Origin: Pseudonocardiaceae bacterium YIM PH 21723
GTDB lineage: Bacteria; Actinomycetota; Actinomycetes; Mycobacteriales; Pseudonocardiaceae
Direction of reading: 5' to 3'
DNA: 64,000 nt
NCBI GenBank assembly: GCA_003600225.1
Contig: QZFT01000019.1
Location: 1-64,000, forward strand
Shown here: positions 49,414 through 61,218 of the stretch, one piece after another
Layout: every line of letters begins with the position of its first letter
How positions within the stretch are numbered: the first letter of the stretch is position 1
Position numbers and translations under genes: made by a program
The notes under the pieces: generated by a model
What the model was told of the DNA's origin: nothing
The model's input: the letters and a program-made list of their open reading frames with translations, nothing else
The model's database searches: none

Positions 49414-50148
49414 GTGTCGTCCCCAGGACATGCACATCAGCGGGGGCCGCAGCAGCAGCGAGGATTGAGTATCGGGGCGGTGCTGGCTCAGCTCCGCCCC
49501 GATTTTCCTGAGGTGACCATCTCCAAGATCCGCTTCCTGGAGACCGAGGGCCTGGTCGCCCCGGAGCGCACCAGTTCCGGGTACCGCCAGTTCGGTCCGG
49601 TGGACGTGGAACGGCTGCGCTTCGTGCTGGCCGCACAACGTGATCACTATCTCCCGTTGAAGGTGATCAAGGAGCAGCTGGACGCCGCGGACGGTGGCCT
49701 GCGGCCGCCTCGCCAGCTGGTGGCGGTGGACCGCGATCCGGCGCCCGCCATGCCGGCGGATTTCCTCACCGGACTGGAAACCCGGCTCACCCGCGAGGAC
49801 CTGCTGGCCCAGGCCGTGATCGGCGAGGACCTGCTCACCGAGATCATCGAGTACGGGTTGATCAAACCGGGAGCGGCCGGATTCTTCGCTCCGGACGACG
49901 TGACGATCGCTGCCACGGTCCGGTCGATGACCCACTTCGGCCTGGAACCACGGCACCTGCGCGCGTTCCGGACCTCCGCCGACCGGGAAGTCGGTCTGCT
50001 CGCCCAGATCACCGCGCCGGTCGCCCAGCGGCCACACCCGCAGGCCAGGGATCGGGCCGCCGAACTGGCCAGGGAATTGGCCGCACTGTCGGTGACGTTG
50101 CACACGTTGCTGGTCAAGATCGGGCTGCGTGAAGCCCATGGCGGGTAG
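49414..50148 (+). CDS. ftsR: MerR-family regulator FtsR-like (Rv1828-like)
   Basis: 244 aa. Winged MerR helix-turn-helix near 20-90: LSIGAVLAQLRPDFPEVTISKIRFLETEGLV...RTSSGYRQF, with the C-terminal half typical of the Rv1828/FtsR group rather than a metal sensor (no conserved Cys ligands). The corynebacterial homologue activates ftsZ and affects cell division (family knowledge). GTG at 49414 begins two bases after the garA stop, so they are probably co-transcribed. The symbol rests on synteny and family resemblance. Confidence 0.88.
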   Translation: MSSPGHAHQRGPQQQRGLSIGAVLAQLRPDFPEVTISKIRFLETEGLVAPERTSSGYRQFGPVDVERLRFVLAAQRDHYLPLKVIKEQLDAADGGLRPPRQLVAVDRDPAPAMPADFLTGLETRLTREDLLAQAVIGEDLLTEIIEYGLIKPGAAGFFAPDDVTIAATVRSMTHFGLEPRHLRAFRTSADREVGLLAQITAPVAQRPHPQARDRAAELARELAALSVTLHTLLVKIGLREAHGG

Positions 50149-50326
50149 CCGGGAGCGCTGGTCACCAGTGGCTCCCGGCACTGGTCAAAACGACGGATAA
50201 GGCACTGTTTTTGCGAAAACCCCAGCATCACTGCGATATCGCGGGTAGCGTCGGAGACGACGGTGAGCGATCCTCATTAGCAGGAAGCAGTGGGTTCGCA
50301 GGGGTGCTGGAGGAGGTGTGAAGCCG

Positions 50327-50800
50327 ATGAGCGAGATGCGCGTCGTGGGCGTTCGGGTCGAACTGCCCGCCAACCAGCCCATCCTGCTGCTGCGTGAGGT
50401 CGAGGGCGATCGGTACCTGCCGATCTGGATCGGCTCGGTCGAGGCCACCGCCATCGCCCTGGAACAGCAGGGTGTGCGGCCGTCCCGTCCGCTGACCCAT
50501 GACCTGCTCAAGGACGTGATCGAGGCGCTCGGAACCGAGCTTCAGCAGGTCCGGATCACCGACCTGCAGGAGGGCACCTTCTTCGCCGAGCTGGTCTTCG
50601 AAGGTGACATCCGGGTCTCCGCCCGGCCCAGTGACTCGGTGGCCCTGGCGCTGCGGATCGGTGTGCCCATCTTCGCCGAGGAAGCCGTTCTCGCCGAGGC
50701 CGGACTGGTCATTCCGGATGAACAAGAGGACGAAGTGGAGAAGTTCCGCGAGTTCCTCGACTCGGTGTCGCCGGAGGACTTCCGCGGGGCCGAACAATAA
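50327..50800 (+). CDS. Bifunctional nuclease domain protein (DUF151; Rv1829-like)
   Basis: 157 aa from ATG at 50327, with GGAGGAGG ten bases upstream; GTG at 50318 is too close to that site. The DUF151 core is complete: LLREVEGDRYLPIWIGSVEATAIALEQQG, RPLTHDLLKDVIEALG, RVSARPSDSVALALR, and the acidic C-terminus. The family has nuclease activity in plants and bacteria but its actinobacterial role is unknown. Sits between the two MerR genes exactly as in Mycobacterium. Confidence 0.9.
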   Translation: MSEMRVVGVRVELPANQPILLLREVEGDRYLPIWIGSVEATAIALEQQGVRPSRPLTHDLLKDVIEALGTELQQVRITDLQEGTFFAELVFEGDIRVSARPSDSVALALRIGVPIFAEEAVLAEAGLVIPDEQEDEVEKFREFLDSVSPEDFRGAEQ

Positions 50801-51069
50801 CGCTGCGCGGCACTTGAGTACTCAAGTGTGAACCCAGCGTGACTCCATCGAGTTTTTTCGTACGGACCGTAACCGAACGTATCCGATTGCCTACGCAAGC
50901 TCTTCGCGCCCCCGCGCGTCGCGTTGACCTCCCCCCGGTGCCGTCTTACCGTCGTTGACGAGATAAATGGCGTCGGTGTCATTCAGCGGCGCCGAGGTGA
51001 TCTGAGGCGACCCGACCGCCGAAGGTCGCGGCTGCCCTCCAGGGCACGCCGATTTGAGGGGAGGCACCC

Positions 51070-51681
51070 GTGGTGCAGGAAGTACCAGGCCCGGCCAGCG
51101 CGCCGTCTGTGGACCTGGACGCTCGCGGCACCATGCCCGGCTCCAGCCAGGGTGAGTTGTTCCCTGACTCCTCGATCCCCGACGAGCTCGTCGGCTACCG
51201 GGGTCCGGCGGCCTGTCAGATCGCGGGCATCACCTATCGGCAGCTCGACTACTGGGCCCGTACCGGCCTGGTCCTGCCGACGATTCGCAGCGCGGCCGGC
51301 TCCGGCTCGCAGCGGCTGTACTCCTTCAAGGACATCCTGGTGCTGAAGGTGGTCAAGCGCCTGCTGGACACCGGGGTCTCACTGCAGAACATCCGGGTCG
51401 CGGTCGACCACCTGCGTAAGCGTGGGGTGCAGGACCTGGCCCACATCACGCTGTTCTCCGACGGCACCACGGTCTACGAGTGCACCTCCCCGGAGGAGGT
51501 CGTGGACCTGCTGCAGGGCGGCCAGGGCGTGTTCGGCATCGCGGTCAGCGGCGCCATGCGCGAGATCAGCGGCACCATCCACGAGTTCCCCGCCGAGCGG
51601 GCCGACGGCGGCTCGATCATCGAGCACCAGGACGGCACGGACGAACTGTCCAAGCGCCGCTCCACCCGCCGCACCGGCTGA
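51070..51681 (+). CDS. MerR-family regulator (Rv1830/McdR-like)
   Basis: 203 aa. A poorly conserved N-terminus precedes the MerR domain: YRGPAACQIAGITYRQLDYWARTGLV, then AGSGSQRLYSFKDILVLKVVKRLLDTGVSLQNIRVAV. No metal-binding cysteines. The mycobacterial orthologue in this position affects cell division. GTG at 51070 with GGGGAGG upstream. The 269 bases before it contain no gene and probably a separate promoter. Confidence 0.88.
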   Translation: MVQEVPGPASAPSVDLDARGTMPGSSQGELFPDSSIPDELVGYRGPAACQIAGITYRQLDYWARTGLVLPTIRSAAGSGSQRLYSFKDILVLKVVKRLLDTGVSLQNIRVAVDHLRKRGVQDLAHITLFSDGTTVYECTSPEEVVDLLQGGQGVFGIAVSGAMREISGTIHEFPAERADGGSIIEHQDGTDELSKRRSTRRTG

Positions 51682-51890
51682 TTTCGCTCGTCGATTCTCA
51701 TGCTTGCGTGTGCAAGATCAGATGATCTGGGTCACACTTCTTCACCTTGGTGAGGTAAGGCTTTTCCGGCTGGTCGCAGGGCCTCGACGCAGAGTCGCTG
51801 GGTAACGCGCGGATCCGCAACTGTGGGTGATCATTTGGCACCCGATTAGCGGGCGCGGATGGGTGAACACCCTCAGTACGCTGCGGAATC

Positions 51891-52643
51891 GTGCTCTCGA
51901 TCGGGTTACCGCCGCTGTACAAGGACCTCCGTTTCCATGGCCCGCTGTCCCAGCCACGGGCCGATGGGTTGATCCGCTCCCTCGCGCCGTTCCGCGACGG
52001 CAAGGTGGTGGATCTCGGCTGTGGCTGGGGTGAATTCCTGCTCCAGGTGCTCGCCGGCAAGCCGAAGGCCATCGGCCTCGGTCTGGACATCGACGCCGAG
52101 TCGATCGAGCACGGCCTGAAGAACGTCAAGGCCAGGGAGCTGGAGAAGCGGGTCGAGCTGGTCGTCCACGACGCGAAGAGCTGGCTGGCGGAGACCGGCG
52201 AGACCGTGGACCTGGTGATCATGCTGGGCTCCACCCACCTCTTCGCGGGCGATCGCACGGTGGAGGCCCTCCGGGCGATCCGCCCGATCCTCAATCCCGG
52301 TGCCAAAGTGCTGCTGGGCGAGACCTTCTGGACGGTGCCGCCGGATCAGCGGGAGTTGCAGACCATGGGTGCCACGAAGGACCGGCACCGCAGCCTGGCC
52401 GATCTGGTGGAGACCTGTTTCGACGAGGGCTACCGGTTGCTGAACCTGAGCCAGGCCAGCAGGGACGAGTGGGACGCGTTCGAATCGCAGCACGCCGCCG
52501 GGGTACAACGCTGGCTGCTGCAGAACAAGGACTCCGAGCACTTCGCCGAGGTGCAGGACCGGGCCGCCCGCCGCCGCTTCACCTGGCTGAGCGCCTGGCG
52601 CGAGACCTTGGGAATGGCCTACCTGACCCTCGCCGTCGACTGA
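51891..52643 (+). CDS. Class I SAM-dependent methyltransferase
   Basis: 250 aa. Motif I VVDLGCGWGEFLLQVL (about 40-55), acidic motif II LGLDIDAESIE, and the motif IV-like VDLVIMLGSTHLF are those of a class I Rossmann methyltransferase. The C-terminal half includes a long helical cap (ESQHAAGVQRWLLQNKDSEHFAEVQDRAARRR). Substrate unknown. GTG start at 51891 without a strong ribosome-binding site. Single gene, ended by a palindrome copy. Confidence 0.85.
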   Translation: MLSIGLPPLYKDLRFHGPLSQPRADGLIRSLAPFRDGKVVDLGCGWGEFLLQVLAGKPKAIGLGLDIDAESIEHGLKNVKARELEKRVELVVHDAKSWLAETGETVDLVIMLGSTHLFAGDRTVEALRAIRPILNPGAKVLLGETFWTVPPDQRELQTMGATKDRHRSLADLVETCFDEGYRLLNLSQASRDEWDAFESQHAAGVQRWLLQNKDSEHFAEVQDRAARRRFTWLSAWRETLGMAYLTLAVD

Positions 52644-52649
52644 CCCGAA

Positions 52650-52704
52650 CCCGAAGTTGACGATGTTCGGGGGAGTTAGGAGTCCGAACATCGTCAACTC
52701 CGGG
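52650..52704. repeat. Palindrome family copy 3 (21-bp stem, one mismatch)
   Basis: Arms start CCCGAAGTTGACGATGTTCG (52650-52670) and pair with 52684-52704 at 20 of 21 positions; loop GGGAGTTAGGAGT. It starts seven bases after the methyltransferase stop and probably terminates that gene ahead of the gcvP leader. The GAC/GTC arm pair replaces the GGC/GCC pair of copies 1 and 2. Confidence 0.8.
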
Positions 52705-52810
52705 ACGCGATGATCACGATCCGTTGAAGGTCCGGTGGCGGCACAGGGTCGCGCGGCCCACAACTGGGCAAACCAGTGATAGCGCCGGGGTACCATTGAC
52801 GAGTAGTCGC

Positions 52811-53056
52811 ACAAAGCCAAGCGGGAGAGTCCGGCCGATCCCTCAAAGATCGCAGTCGGCGCCGAAGGAGCAACTCCTCCCCGGAACCTCTCAGGTACAA
52901 GGACCGCTTGGGCGAGACGCCTCTGGAAAGCGGGTCAGCCGACCCCGCCGACGGTGCAAGCCCGGATAACGGGTGAAGCTCTCAGGCGCCCGGGATTTCG
53001 GGTACGGACAGAGGGGGAGGGATGGCAGAGCTGTCCCCACACGCCCCTCTGTGAGG
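52811..53056 (+). promoter_or_regulatory. Tandem glycine riboswitch in the gcvP leader
   Basis: Two consecutive glycine aptamers. Aptamer 1 (about 52815-52913): AGCGGGAGAGTCC, GCCGAAGGAGCAA, CCTCTCAGGTACAAGGACCGC. Aptamer 2 (about 52914-53018): CGCCTCTGGAAAGC, CCGACGGTGCAAG, GCTCTCAGGCGCCC, GGACAGAGGGG. The 3' strand CAGAGGGG (53009-53016) can pair with CCTCTG at the start of aptamer 2 (ligand-bound) or with CCCCTCTG at 53044-53051, next to the GTGAGG ribosome-binding site (unbound). Glycine binding should therefore open translation or transcription of gcvP. Confidence 0.92.
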
Positions 53057-53063
53057 TTCTTCT

Positions 53064-55943
<2,880 letters not shown>

Positions 55944-55952
55944 ATAATTGAC

Positions 55953-55993
55953 AACGAGAGGGTCCTGGTCTATTCGGCCAGGACCCTTTCGTT
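55953..55993 (+). terminator. Strong rho-independent terminator after gcvP
   Basis: AACGAGAGGGTCCTGG (55953-55968) pairs with CCAGGACCCTTTCGTT (55978-55993) through 16 positions with one G-U pair and a 9-nt loop, followed by TAACG. It begins ten bases after the gcvP stop. Confidence 0.88.
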
Positions 55994-56231
55994 TAACGAA
56001 TGTTTGCCTATTTCTTGGGTTTTCTGGGTATTTTCGGTCCATTTGCGCAGACGGGTAAAGATCCCATCTTTCGGCGGAAACACCTGTTCAGAACCAGTGC
56101 GTAGGTCGCCGACTCACCCGTTGGGGTGGTCCTTTATCGCTTGCCGCGACAATTCGCTTCCCGTTAGATGGCCGTGACGCACATTTGTCAGACTTACGTC
56201 GGGAAATGTCATTACCAGTCGGGGGGAACCG

Positions 56232-56891
56232 GTGAGGGACGAGCCTGGGTGCTTGATTCGGGTACTACTCCTCGATGACTGCACGATCACCCGCAGCGGA
56301 GTGCGTGCGATTCTGCACGCCTACGACGACATCGATGTCATCGGTGAGGCCGAGGACATCCCGACCGCGGTGGCGCAGATCGAACGGGACGAGCCGGACG
56401 TCGTCGTGGTGAATTCCCTGGCCAGCCAGCTGAATCCGCATCAGATGATCGACGGGTTGAACTGGGCCGGCCGGATCCTGGTGATCGTGGACGCGGACAC
56501 CGGGTTCAGCGCGGCCACCGGCACGGTCGGCGCGCTGCTGAAGAGCGCGACGCCCAAGGAACTGGTGCTCGCGCTGCGCATGGTGGCCGCCGGGTACTCG
56601 CTGTTCCCGTCGTCGCGCTGCAATCCGCCGAAGCAGCAGTCCAAACCCACCGAGCTGATCAGGGCGAGCCTCGGCCCGGAGCTGGACTCGCTGACCGCGC
56701 GGGAGTACGAGGTGCTGCGGCTGCTCGCCCAGGGCAGCACCAACGCGGAGATCTCGGCGACCCTCGTGCTCAGCGAGAGCACGGTCAAGTCCCACGTGCA
56801 GAACCTGCTGGGCAAGCTCGGCATGCGCAACCGGGTCAGCGCCGCCATCTACGCCTACGAAGCCGGCATCGTCCCAGGTCCCCGAAGTTGA
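56232..56891 (+). CDS. LuxR-type response regulator with a degenerate receiver
   Basis: 219 aa. The receiver has the acidic pair Asp15/Asp16 (LLLDDC) and a Lys104 (ALLKSATP), but the phosphoacceptor position is Asn61 (DVVVVNSLAS), so it cannot be phosphorylated normally. C-terminal LuxR domain near 152-212: LTAREYEVLRLLAQGSTNAEISATL...TVKSHVQNLLGKL. GTG start with GGGGGGAA upstream. No kinase gene is adjacent. The stop codon lies within a palindrome copy. May act by ligand binding or constitutively; next to TrpB2 and the specialised operon, which it might control. Confidence 0.9.
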   Translation: MRDEPGCLIRVLLLDDCTITRSGVRAILHAYDDIDVIGEAEDIPTAVAQIERDEPDVVVVNSLASQLNPHQMIDGLNWAGRILVIVDADTGFSAATGTVGALLKSATPKELVLALRMVAAGYSLFPSSRCNPPKQQSKPTELIRASLGPELDSLTAREYEVLRLLAQGSTNAEISATLVLSESTVKSHVQNLLGKLGMRNRVSAAIYAYEAGIVPGPRS

Positions 56892-56936
56892 CGATGTTCG
56901 CGGCGAGGAACGAGCCCGAACATCGTCAACTTCGGG
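56881..56936. repeat. Palindrome family copy 4 (20-bp perfect stem)
   Basis: CCCGAAGTTGACGATGTTCG (56881-56900) pairs perfectly with 56917-56936; loop CGGCGAGGAACGAGCC shares GCGAGGAACGAG with the loop of copy 1. It lies between the convergent LuxR and TrpB2 genes and includes the LuxR stop codon. Probably a bidirectional terminator. Confidence 0.8.
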
Positions 56937-56942
56937 ACGCCG

Positions 56943-58310
56943 CTACACGAGGGACTTGGTGTCCGGGAGCGATTCCAGGGCGGTGCTGATCTCCGATTCC
57001 GTCGGCTCGAAGTCCTCCAGCCGGCCCGCCAGGTAGGCGTCGTAGGCCGCCATGTCGAAGTGGCCGTGACCGGAGACGTGCATCAGGATGGTGCGCGCCT
57101 CGCCGGCCTCCTTGGCGGCTAGGGCCTCGTCGACCACGCCGCGGATGCTGTGCGCGGACTCGGGGGCGATGACGAAGCCCTCGGTCCGGGCGAACTGCAC
57201 CGCAGCGTCGAAGATCTGGTTCTGCGAATAGGTGCGCGGCGTGATCAGCCCGTGCTGGGCCAGCACGCCCATGGTCGGCGAGCTGCCGTGGTGCCGCAGG
57301 CCACCCGCGTGGATCGGCGCCGGCATGAACGTGTGGCCCAGGGTGTACATCGGCAGCACCGGGCCCAGCGACGCGGTGTCCGGGTAGTCGTAGGCGTACT
57401 GACCGCGGGACAGGCTCGGGCAGGCCTCCGGCTCGACCGCGTAGAACTTGGTCCCGGTGCGCTTGCCGGACAGCTGGTCGTACAGGAACGGGTAGGCCAG
57501 ACCGGCGTAACCGGAGCCGCCGCCGACGCAGCCGATCACCACGTCCGGGTACTCACCGGCGATCTCCAGCTGCTTCTTGGCCTCCAGGCCGATCACCGTC
57601 TGGTGCAGCAGCACGTTGTTGGAGATCGACCCGAGGGCGAACTTGGTGTCCTCCCGGGACATGGCGTCCTGCACGGCCTCGCTGATCGCGATGCCGATGG
57701 AGCCGTTGGAGTTCGGGTCCTCGGCGAGGATCTTCCGGCCCGCCTCGGTGAGCTCGGTGGGGGAGGAGTGCACGGTGGCGCCCCAGGTGGCCATCAGCAT
57801 CTTGCGGTACGGCTTCTGGTTGTACGAGGCGCGCACCATGTAGACGGTGGCCTCCAGGCCGAACTGGGCGCAGGCGAAGGCCAGCGCGGAGCCCCACTGG
57901 CCGGCGCCGGTCTCGCTGGTCAGCCGCTTCACGCCCTCCTGGGCGGCGTAGTACGCCTGCGGGATGGCGGTGTTCGGCTTGTGTGATCCGGCGGGCGACA
58001 CACCCTCGTACTTGAAGAAGATCTTCGCCGGGGTACCCAGGGCCTTCTCCAGGCTGGTGGCCCGGTACAGCGGCGACGGCCGCCAGATCTGGTAGAGCTC
58101 GCGGACCCGGTCGGGGATCTCGATCCACCGCTCGGTGGCGAACTCCTGGTCCACGATGCCGGCGGGCAGCAGCGGCAGCATGTCCTCCCTGGTCATCGGC
58201 TCCAGGGTCTCCGGGTGCAGCTGTGGGGGCATGGCCGACGGCAGATCGGCGACGATGTTGTACCAGGACTCTGGCATGTCGTGCTGGGACAGGACTATCT
58301 GCTTGACCAT
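56943..58310 (-). CDS. trpB2: TrpB2-type tryptophan synthase beta-like PLP enzyme
   Basis: 455 aa, the longer stand-alone TrpB2 class (TIGR01415-like), not the ~400 aa TrpB1 that works with TrpA. PLP Lys111 in SPAGSHKPNTA; phosphate-binding glycine loop GCVGGGSGYAGLA; C-terminal EGFVIAPESAHSIRGVVDEA. It can form tryptophan from indole and serine, or act on other indole-like nucleophiles (family knowledge). No trpA is nearby; divergent from the EamA gene and close to the operon at 59553, so a role in specialised metabolism or indole salvage is possible. Confidence 0.93.
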   Translation of the reverse strand: MVKQIVLSQHDMPESWYNIVADLPSAMPPQLHPETLEPMTREDMLPLLPAGIVDQEFATERWIEIPDRVRELYQIWRPSPLYRATSLEKALGTPAKIFFKYEGVSPAGSHKPNTAIPQAYYAAQEGVKRLTSETGAGQWGSALAFACAQFGLEATVYMVRASYNQKPYRKMLMATWGATVHSSPTELTEAGRKILAEDPNSNGSIGIAISEAVQDAMSREDTKFALGSISNNVLLHQTVIGLEAKKQLEIAGEYPDVVIGCVGGGSGYAGLAYPFLYDQLSGKRTGTKFYAVEPEACPSLSRGQYAYDYPDTASLGPVLPMYTLGHTFMPAPIHAGGLRHHGSSPTMGVLAQHGLITPRTYSQNQIFDAAVQFARTEGFVIAPESAHSIRGVVDEALAAKEAGEARTILMHVSGHGHFDMAAYDAYLAGRLEDFEPTESEISTALESLPDTKSLV

Positions 58311-58506
58311 GGGAATTGGTCCTCACTGGTGGCGGGTTCGTCTAATTCCCAGAAATAAACCCCCAGGAATCGGCTCCGATCGTATGGCGACGAGAATGCT
58401 CCGGTCGACCGCTGTTAGAACGATTTGTTGCTCATTATTTCGGTCAGGGTACGACAGTCTTAAAGTACTAGTGGAATGCGTGGGCATCACTGTTAGCGTT
58501 TCTCGC

Positions 58507-59400
58507 ATGGAAGGTTCTCGGCTCACCGGCGCCGCGTACGCGGGGGTGGGTACCGTGCTGGCGGGTACCTCATTCGCGGCGACGAGCCTGCTCACCCGCT
58601 ACCCGTTCCTGTCCGGTCAGACGCTGCGGTTCGCCGTCGGCGGGCTGGCGCTGGTCGTGGTGCTGCTCTGGATGCGAGCCCGCTGGCCCCGGCCGACCGC
58701 GCGCGAGCTGGGCCTGCTGGCCTTGCTGGCGGCCACCGGGCTGGCCGGGTTCAACCTGGCCGCGCTGGAGGCGTTGCGGTACTCGGAACCCGCCGCGCTC
58801 GGCGTGCTGGTCGGCTGCACCCCGGTGCTGGTCGCCCTGGTGGGCCCGTTCTTCGTCCGCAGAAAACCGTCGGCGCCCATCGTGGGTGCGGCGGTCATCG
58901 TGGTCATCGGCGCGGCGATCGTCATCGGGCTCGGCGCCACGACCTGGCTGGGACTCGTGTTCGGGCTGCTCACACTGCTCGGTGAGACGGCGTTCACCGT
59001 GCTGGCCGTCCCGGTGCTGCCCCGGCTCGGACCGGTCGTGGTGTCCACCTACGTGTGCCTGATCGCCGCCGTCGAGATGGCGGTGCTGTCGCTGCTCCTG
59101 GAGTACCCGGGCTTCCGGGTGCCCACCGCGAGCGAGGCGTGGGCGCTGCTGTACCTGGCCCTCGCGGTCACCGCGGTCGCGTTCATCGCCTACTACGGCG
59201 GCATCCAGCGCATCGGCGCGGAACGGGCCAGCCTGTTCGCCGGCCTCATCCCGGTGGCCTCGGCGTTCGCCGCGCCGGTCGTCGGCACCGGGCACCTCGG
59301 CTGGCCGCAGGTGATCGGCAGCGTCATCGTCGGCGCCGGCATCACCCTCGGTATGGCCACGCCCAGTAAACCGGTGGCTCCGGAAGTAGCCATTGCCTAA
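58507..59400 (+). CDS. EamA/DMT-family metabolite exporter
   Basis: 297 aa from ATG at 58507; a longer open frame upstream is antisense to trpB2 and not homologous. Ten predicted membrane helices in two EamA repeats (about 10-140 and 150-285), with [40 protein letters not shown] and [22 protein letters not shown] as family markers. Such carriers export amino acids or related metabolites. It lies between TrpB2 and the 59553 operon. No clear ribosome-binding site, so possibly leaderless. Confidence 0.9.
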   Translation: MEGSRLTGAAYAGVGTVLAGTSFAATSLLTRYPFLSGQTLRFAVGGLALVVVLLWMRARWPRPTARELGLLALLAATGLAGFNLAALEALRYSEPAALGVLVGCTPVLVALVGPFFVRRKPSAPIVGAAVIVVIGAAIVIGLGATTWLGLVFGLLTLLGETAFTVLAVPVLPRLGPVVVSTYVCLIAAVEMAVLSLLLEYPGFRVPTASEAWALLYLALAVTAVAFIAYYGGIQRIGAERASLFAGLIPVASAFAAPVVGTGHLGWPQVIGSVIVGAGITLGMATPSKPVAPEVAIA

Positions 59401-59420
59401 CAATATTTTTCTCGCCGAAA

Positions 59421-59452
59421 CAAAGGACCGGTCCAGTAGGGCCGGTCCTTTG
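59421..59452 (+). terminator. Terminator after the EamA gene
   Basis: CAAAGGACCGG (59421-59431) pairs perfectly with CCGGTCCTTTG (59442-59452) around a 10-nt loop, 20 bases after the EamA stop. It should separate EamA from the operon starting at 59553. Confidence 0.8.
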
Positions 59453-59552
59453 TGATGAGAGGCCAGAATCGTACTTTGGACGATGGTCAGCGGAAATGTG
59501 CGGCAATAGCGTTGTGGTATTCCACCACCACAATTCCGGGGGTCCCTCAGCT

Positions 59553-60737
59553 ATGTCGCAGAACGACACCGAAGTCGCGGACGTCTCCGCTTTCGTGGAT
59601 CTCACCCAGCACGAGATCCAGGCGTTGAAGACGCGCTACAACCTGGCCGACGCGCACACCCACCAGGCGCAGTCGCCCAGCCAGGACAAGATCGTCTCCC
59701 GGCTGCCCGACCTCTGGTACGAGGCGGAGAACGACCAGCAGGCGCACTTCGAGCAGCGCTTCCTGGACGCGTTCTTCCGGCTGCACCGCCAGCCCACCGC
59801 GAACGCGATGCGCAAGACCATGCTGTCCTACTCGGCCAGCGTGTCCACCATGGTCGCCGCGATGTACCTGCGGGCGCACGACAAGTCCGTGTCGCTGATC
59901 GAACCGTGCTTCGACAACCTGGTCGACCTGCTCAAGAAGATGCAGGTGCCCCTGGCGGCCCTCGACGAGAAGAACCTGCACGACTGCGGCTCGATCTACG
60001 AGCGGCTGACGGAGGCCGTCACCACCGAGGCGATCTACCTGGTGGACCCGAACAACCCCACCGGATTCAGCCTGCTGAAGGACGGCCGGGCCGGCTTCGC
60101 CGAGCTGCTGCGCTACTGCCGGGACCACGACAAGATCCTGGTGATCGATTTCTGCTTCGCCTCGTTCGCCCTGGCCGACGGGCGGTTCGACCGGTTCGAC
60201 ATCTACCGGATGCTGGAGGACTCCGGCGTCACCTACATGGCGATCGAGGACACCGGCAAGACCTGGCCGGTACAGGACGCCAAGGCCGCGATGATCACCG
60301 TCAGCGAGGACATCCGCGACGAGGTCTACAACATCCACACCGCGGTGCTGCTGAACGTCTCCCCGTTCGTGCTCAACCTGCTGACCCACTACGTCGAGGA
60401 CTCGATCACCGACGAGTTCGCCTCGGTGCGCGAGGTCATCTCGGCCAACCGGGAAGCCGCCAAGGAGGCCCTCTCCGGCACCGTGCTGGAGTACGTGGAG
60501 CCGGTCGTGCACACCAGCGTCGCCTGGTTCCGGATCGGCCGTCAGGACCTGACCGCGACCAAGCTGCAGGCCCGGCTGTTCGACGACGAGGTCTACGTCC
60601 TGCCCGGCACCTACTTCTACTGGAACACCCCGGACAACGGTGAGCGGTACATCCGCATCGCGCTGGCCCGGGAGCCGGAGATGTTCGCCGCCGCCATGCG
60701 CGTCATGCGGGAGGCGTTGATCCGCCATGAGTCCTGA
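59553..60737 (+). CDS. PLP-dependent aminotransferase (class I/II fold), specialised-metabolism type
   Basis: 394 aa from ATG at 59553 (the frame opens earlier, but ATG at 59553 gives the natural N-terminus). VDPNNPTG (164-171) and Asp199 in VIDFCF contact the cofactor; Lys236 in [14 protein letters not shown] is the predicted Schiff-base Lys, in place of the common SxSKxxxxPGxRxG. The altered sequence sets it apart from housekeeping aminotransferases and resembles enzymes building non-proteinogenic amino acids. First gene of a six-gene coupled operon. Confidence 0.88.
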   Translation: MSQNDTEVADVSAFVDLTQHEIQALKTRYNLADAHTHQAQSPSQDKIVSRLPDLWYEAENDQQAHFEQRFLDAFFRLHRQPTANAMRKTMLSYSASVSTMVAAMYLRAHDKSVSLIEPCFDNLVDLLKKMQVPLAALDEKNLHDCGSIYERLTEAVTTEAIYLVDPNNPTGFSLLKDGRAGFAELLRYCRDHDKILVIDFCFASFALADGRFDRFDIYRMLEDSGVTYMAIEDTGKTWPVQDAKAAMITVSEDIRDEVYNIHTAVLLNVSPFVLNLLTHYVEDSITDEFASVREVISANREAAKEALSGTVLEYVEPVVHTSVAWFRIGRQDLTATKLQARLFDDEVYVLPGTYFYWNTPDNGERYIRIALAREPEMFAAAMRVMREALIRHES

Positions 60738-61218
60738 GATCGTCATCGACGCCTCGCTGTTCATGGGGATGCACAGCACCGATGACCTGACCCGGGTGCG
60801 GTGCAAGGGTTTCTTCGCCCAGCGCATCGAGGGCGCCGTCGTGATGAGCCTGGAACACGTGGGCCGCTGCGACGACCTGGTGTGGAGCTACCCGAGGGAT
60901 GTCCAGGACCGCTACTACCCGTTCATGGACGTGCTGCACACCGACATGGACATCCGGCGGATCGGTTACGGCGAGAAGGAACTGATCACCGCCCTGGAGG
61001 ACCCGGTGCTGGCCGGCCTGCCGATGCACGAGCGGCTGCTGCTGGCGATGGTGCTGCGGCGGGACGCGGTGCTCTACACCGTCAGTCCCCGGCTGCGCGC
61101 CCGGGAGGACCTGCCGGTGCACCACATCGATCTGCCGTCCACTTCGGACTTCCCGGACGGGTTGGAACAGCTGTACCAGGAGTCCCTGGTGTTGCGAGTG
61201 GGGGAGAAGGACCTATGA
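60727..61218 (+). CDS. Uncharacterised PIN-like protein
   Basis: 163 aa. VIDASLFMG near the N-terminus and [15 protein letters not shown] near the C-terminus resemble the two ends of a PIN-type fold, but the full set of acidic residues is not evident; it may belong to a family of unknown function seen in biosynthetic clusters. ATG at 60727 overlaps the aminotransferase gene by 11 bases, and its stop overlaps the next ATG (ATGA), so it is an integral operon member. Function unknown. Confidence 0.7.
   Translation: MSPEIVIDASLFMGMHSTDDLTRVRCKGFFAQRIEGAVVMSLEHVGRCDDLVWSYPRDVQDRYYPFMDVLHTDMDIRRIGYGEKELITALEDPVLAGLPMHERLLLAMVLRRDAVLYTVSPRLRAREDLPVHHIDLPSTSDFPDGLEQLYQESLVLRVGEKDL

Noticed and set aside
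58135-58506. Upstream extension of the EamA gene
   Set aside because: Antisense to the trpB2 5' end and across the divergent promoter; the ATG at 58507 starts directly at the first membrane helix.
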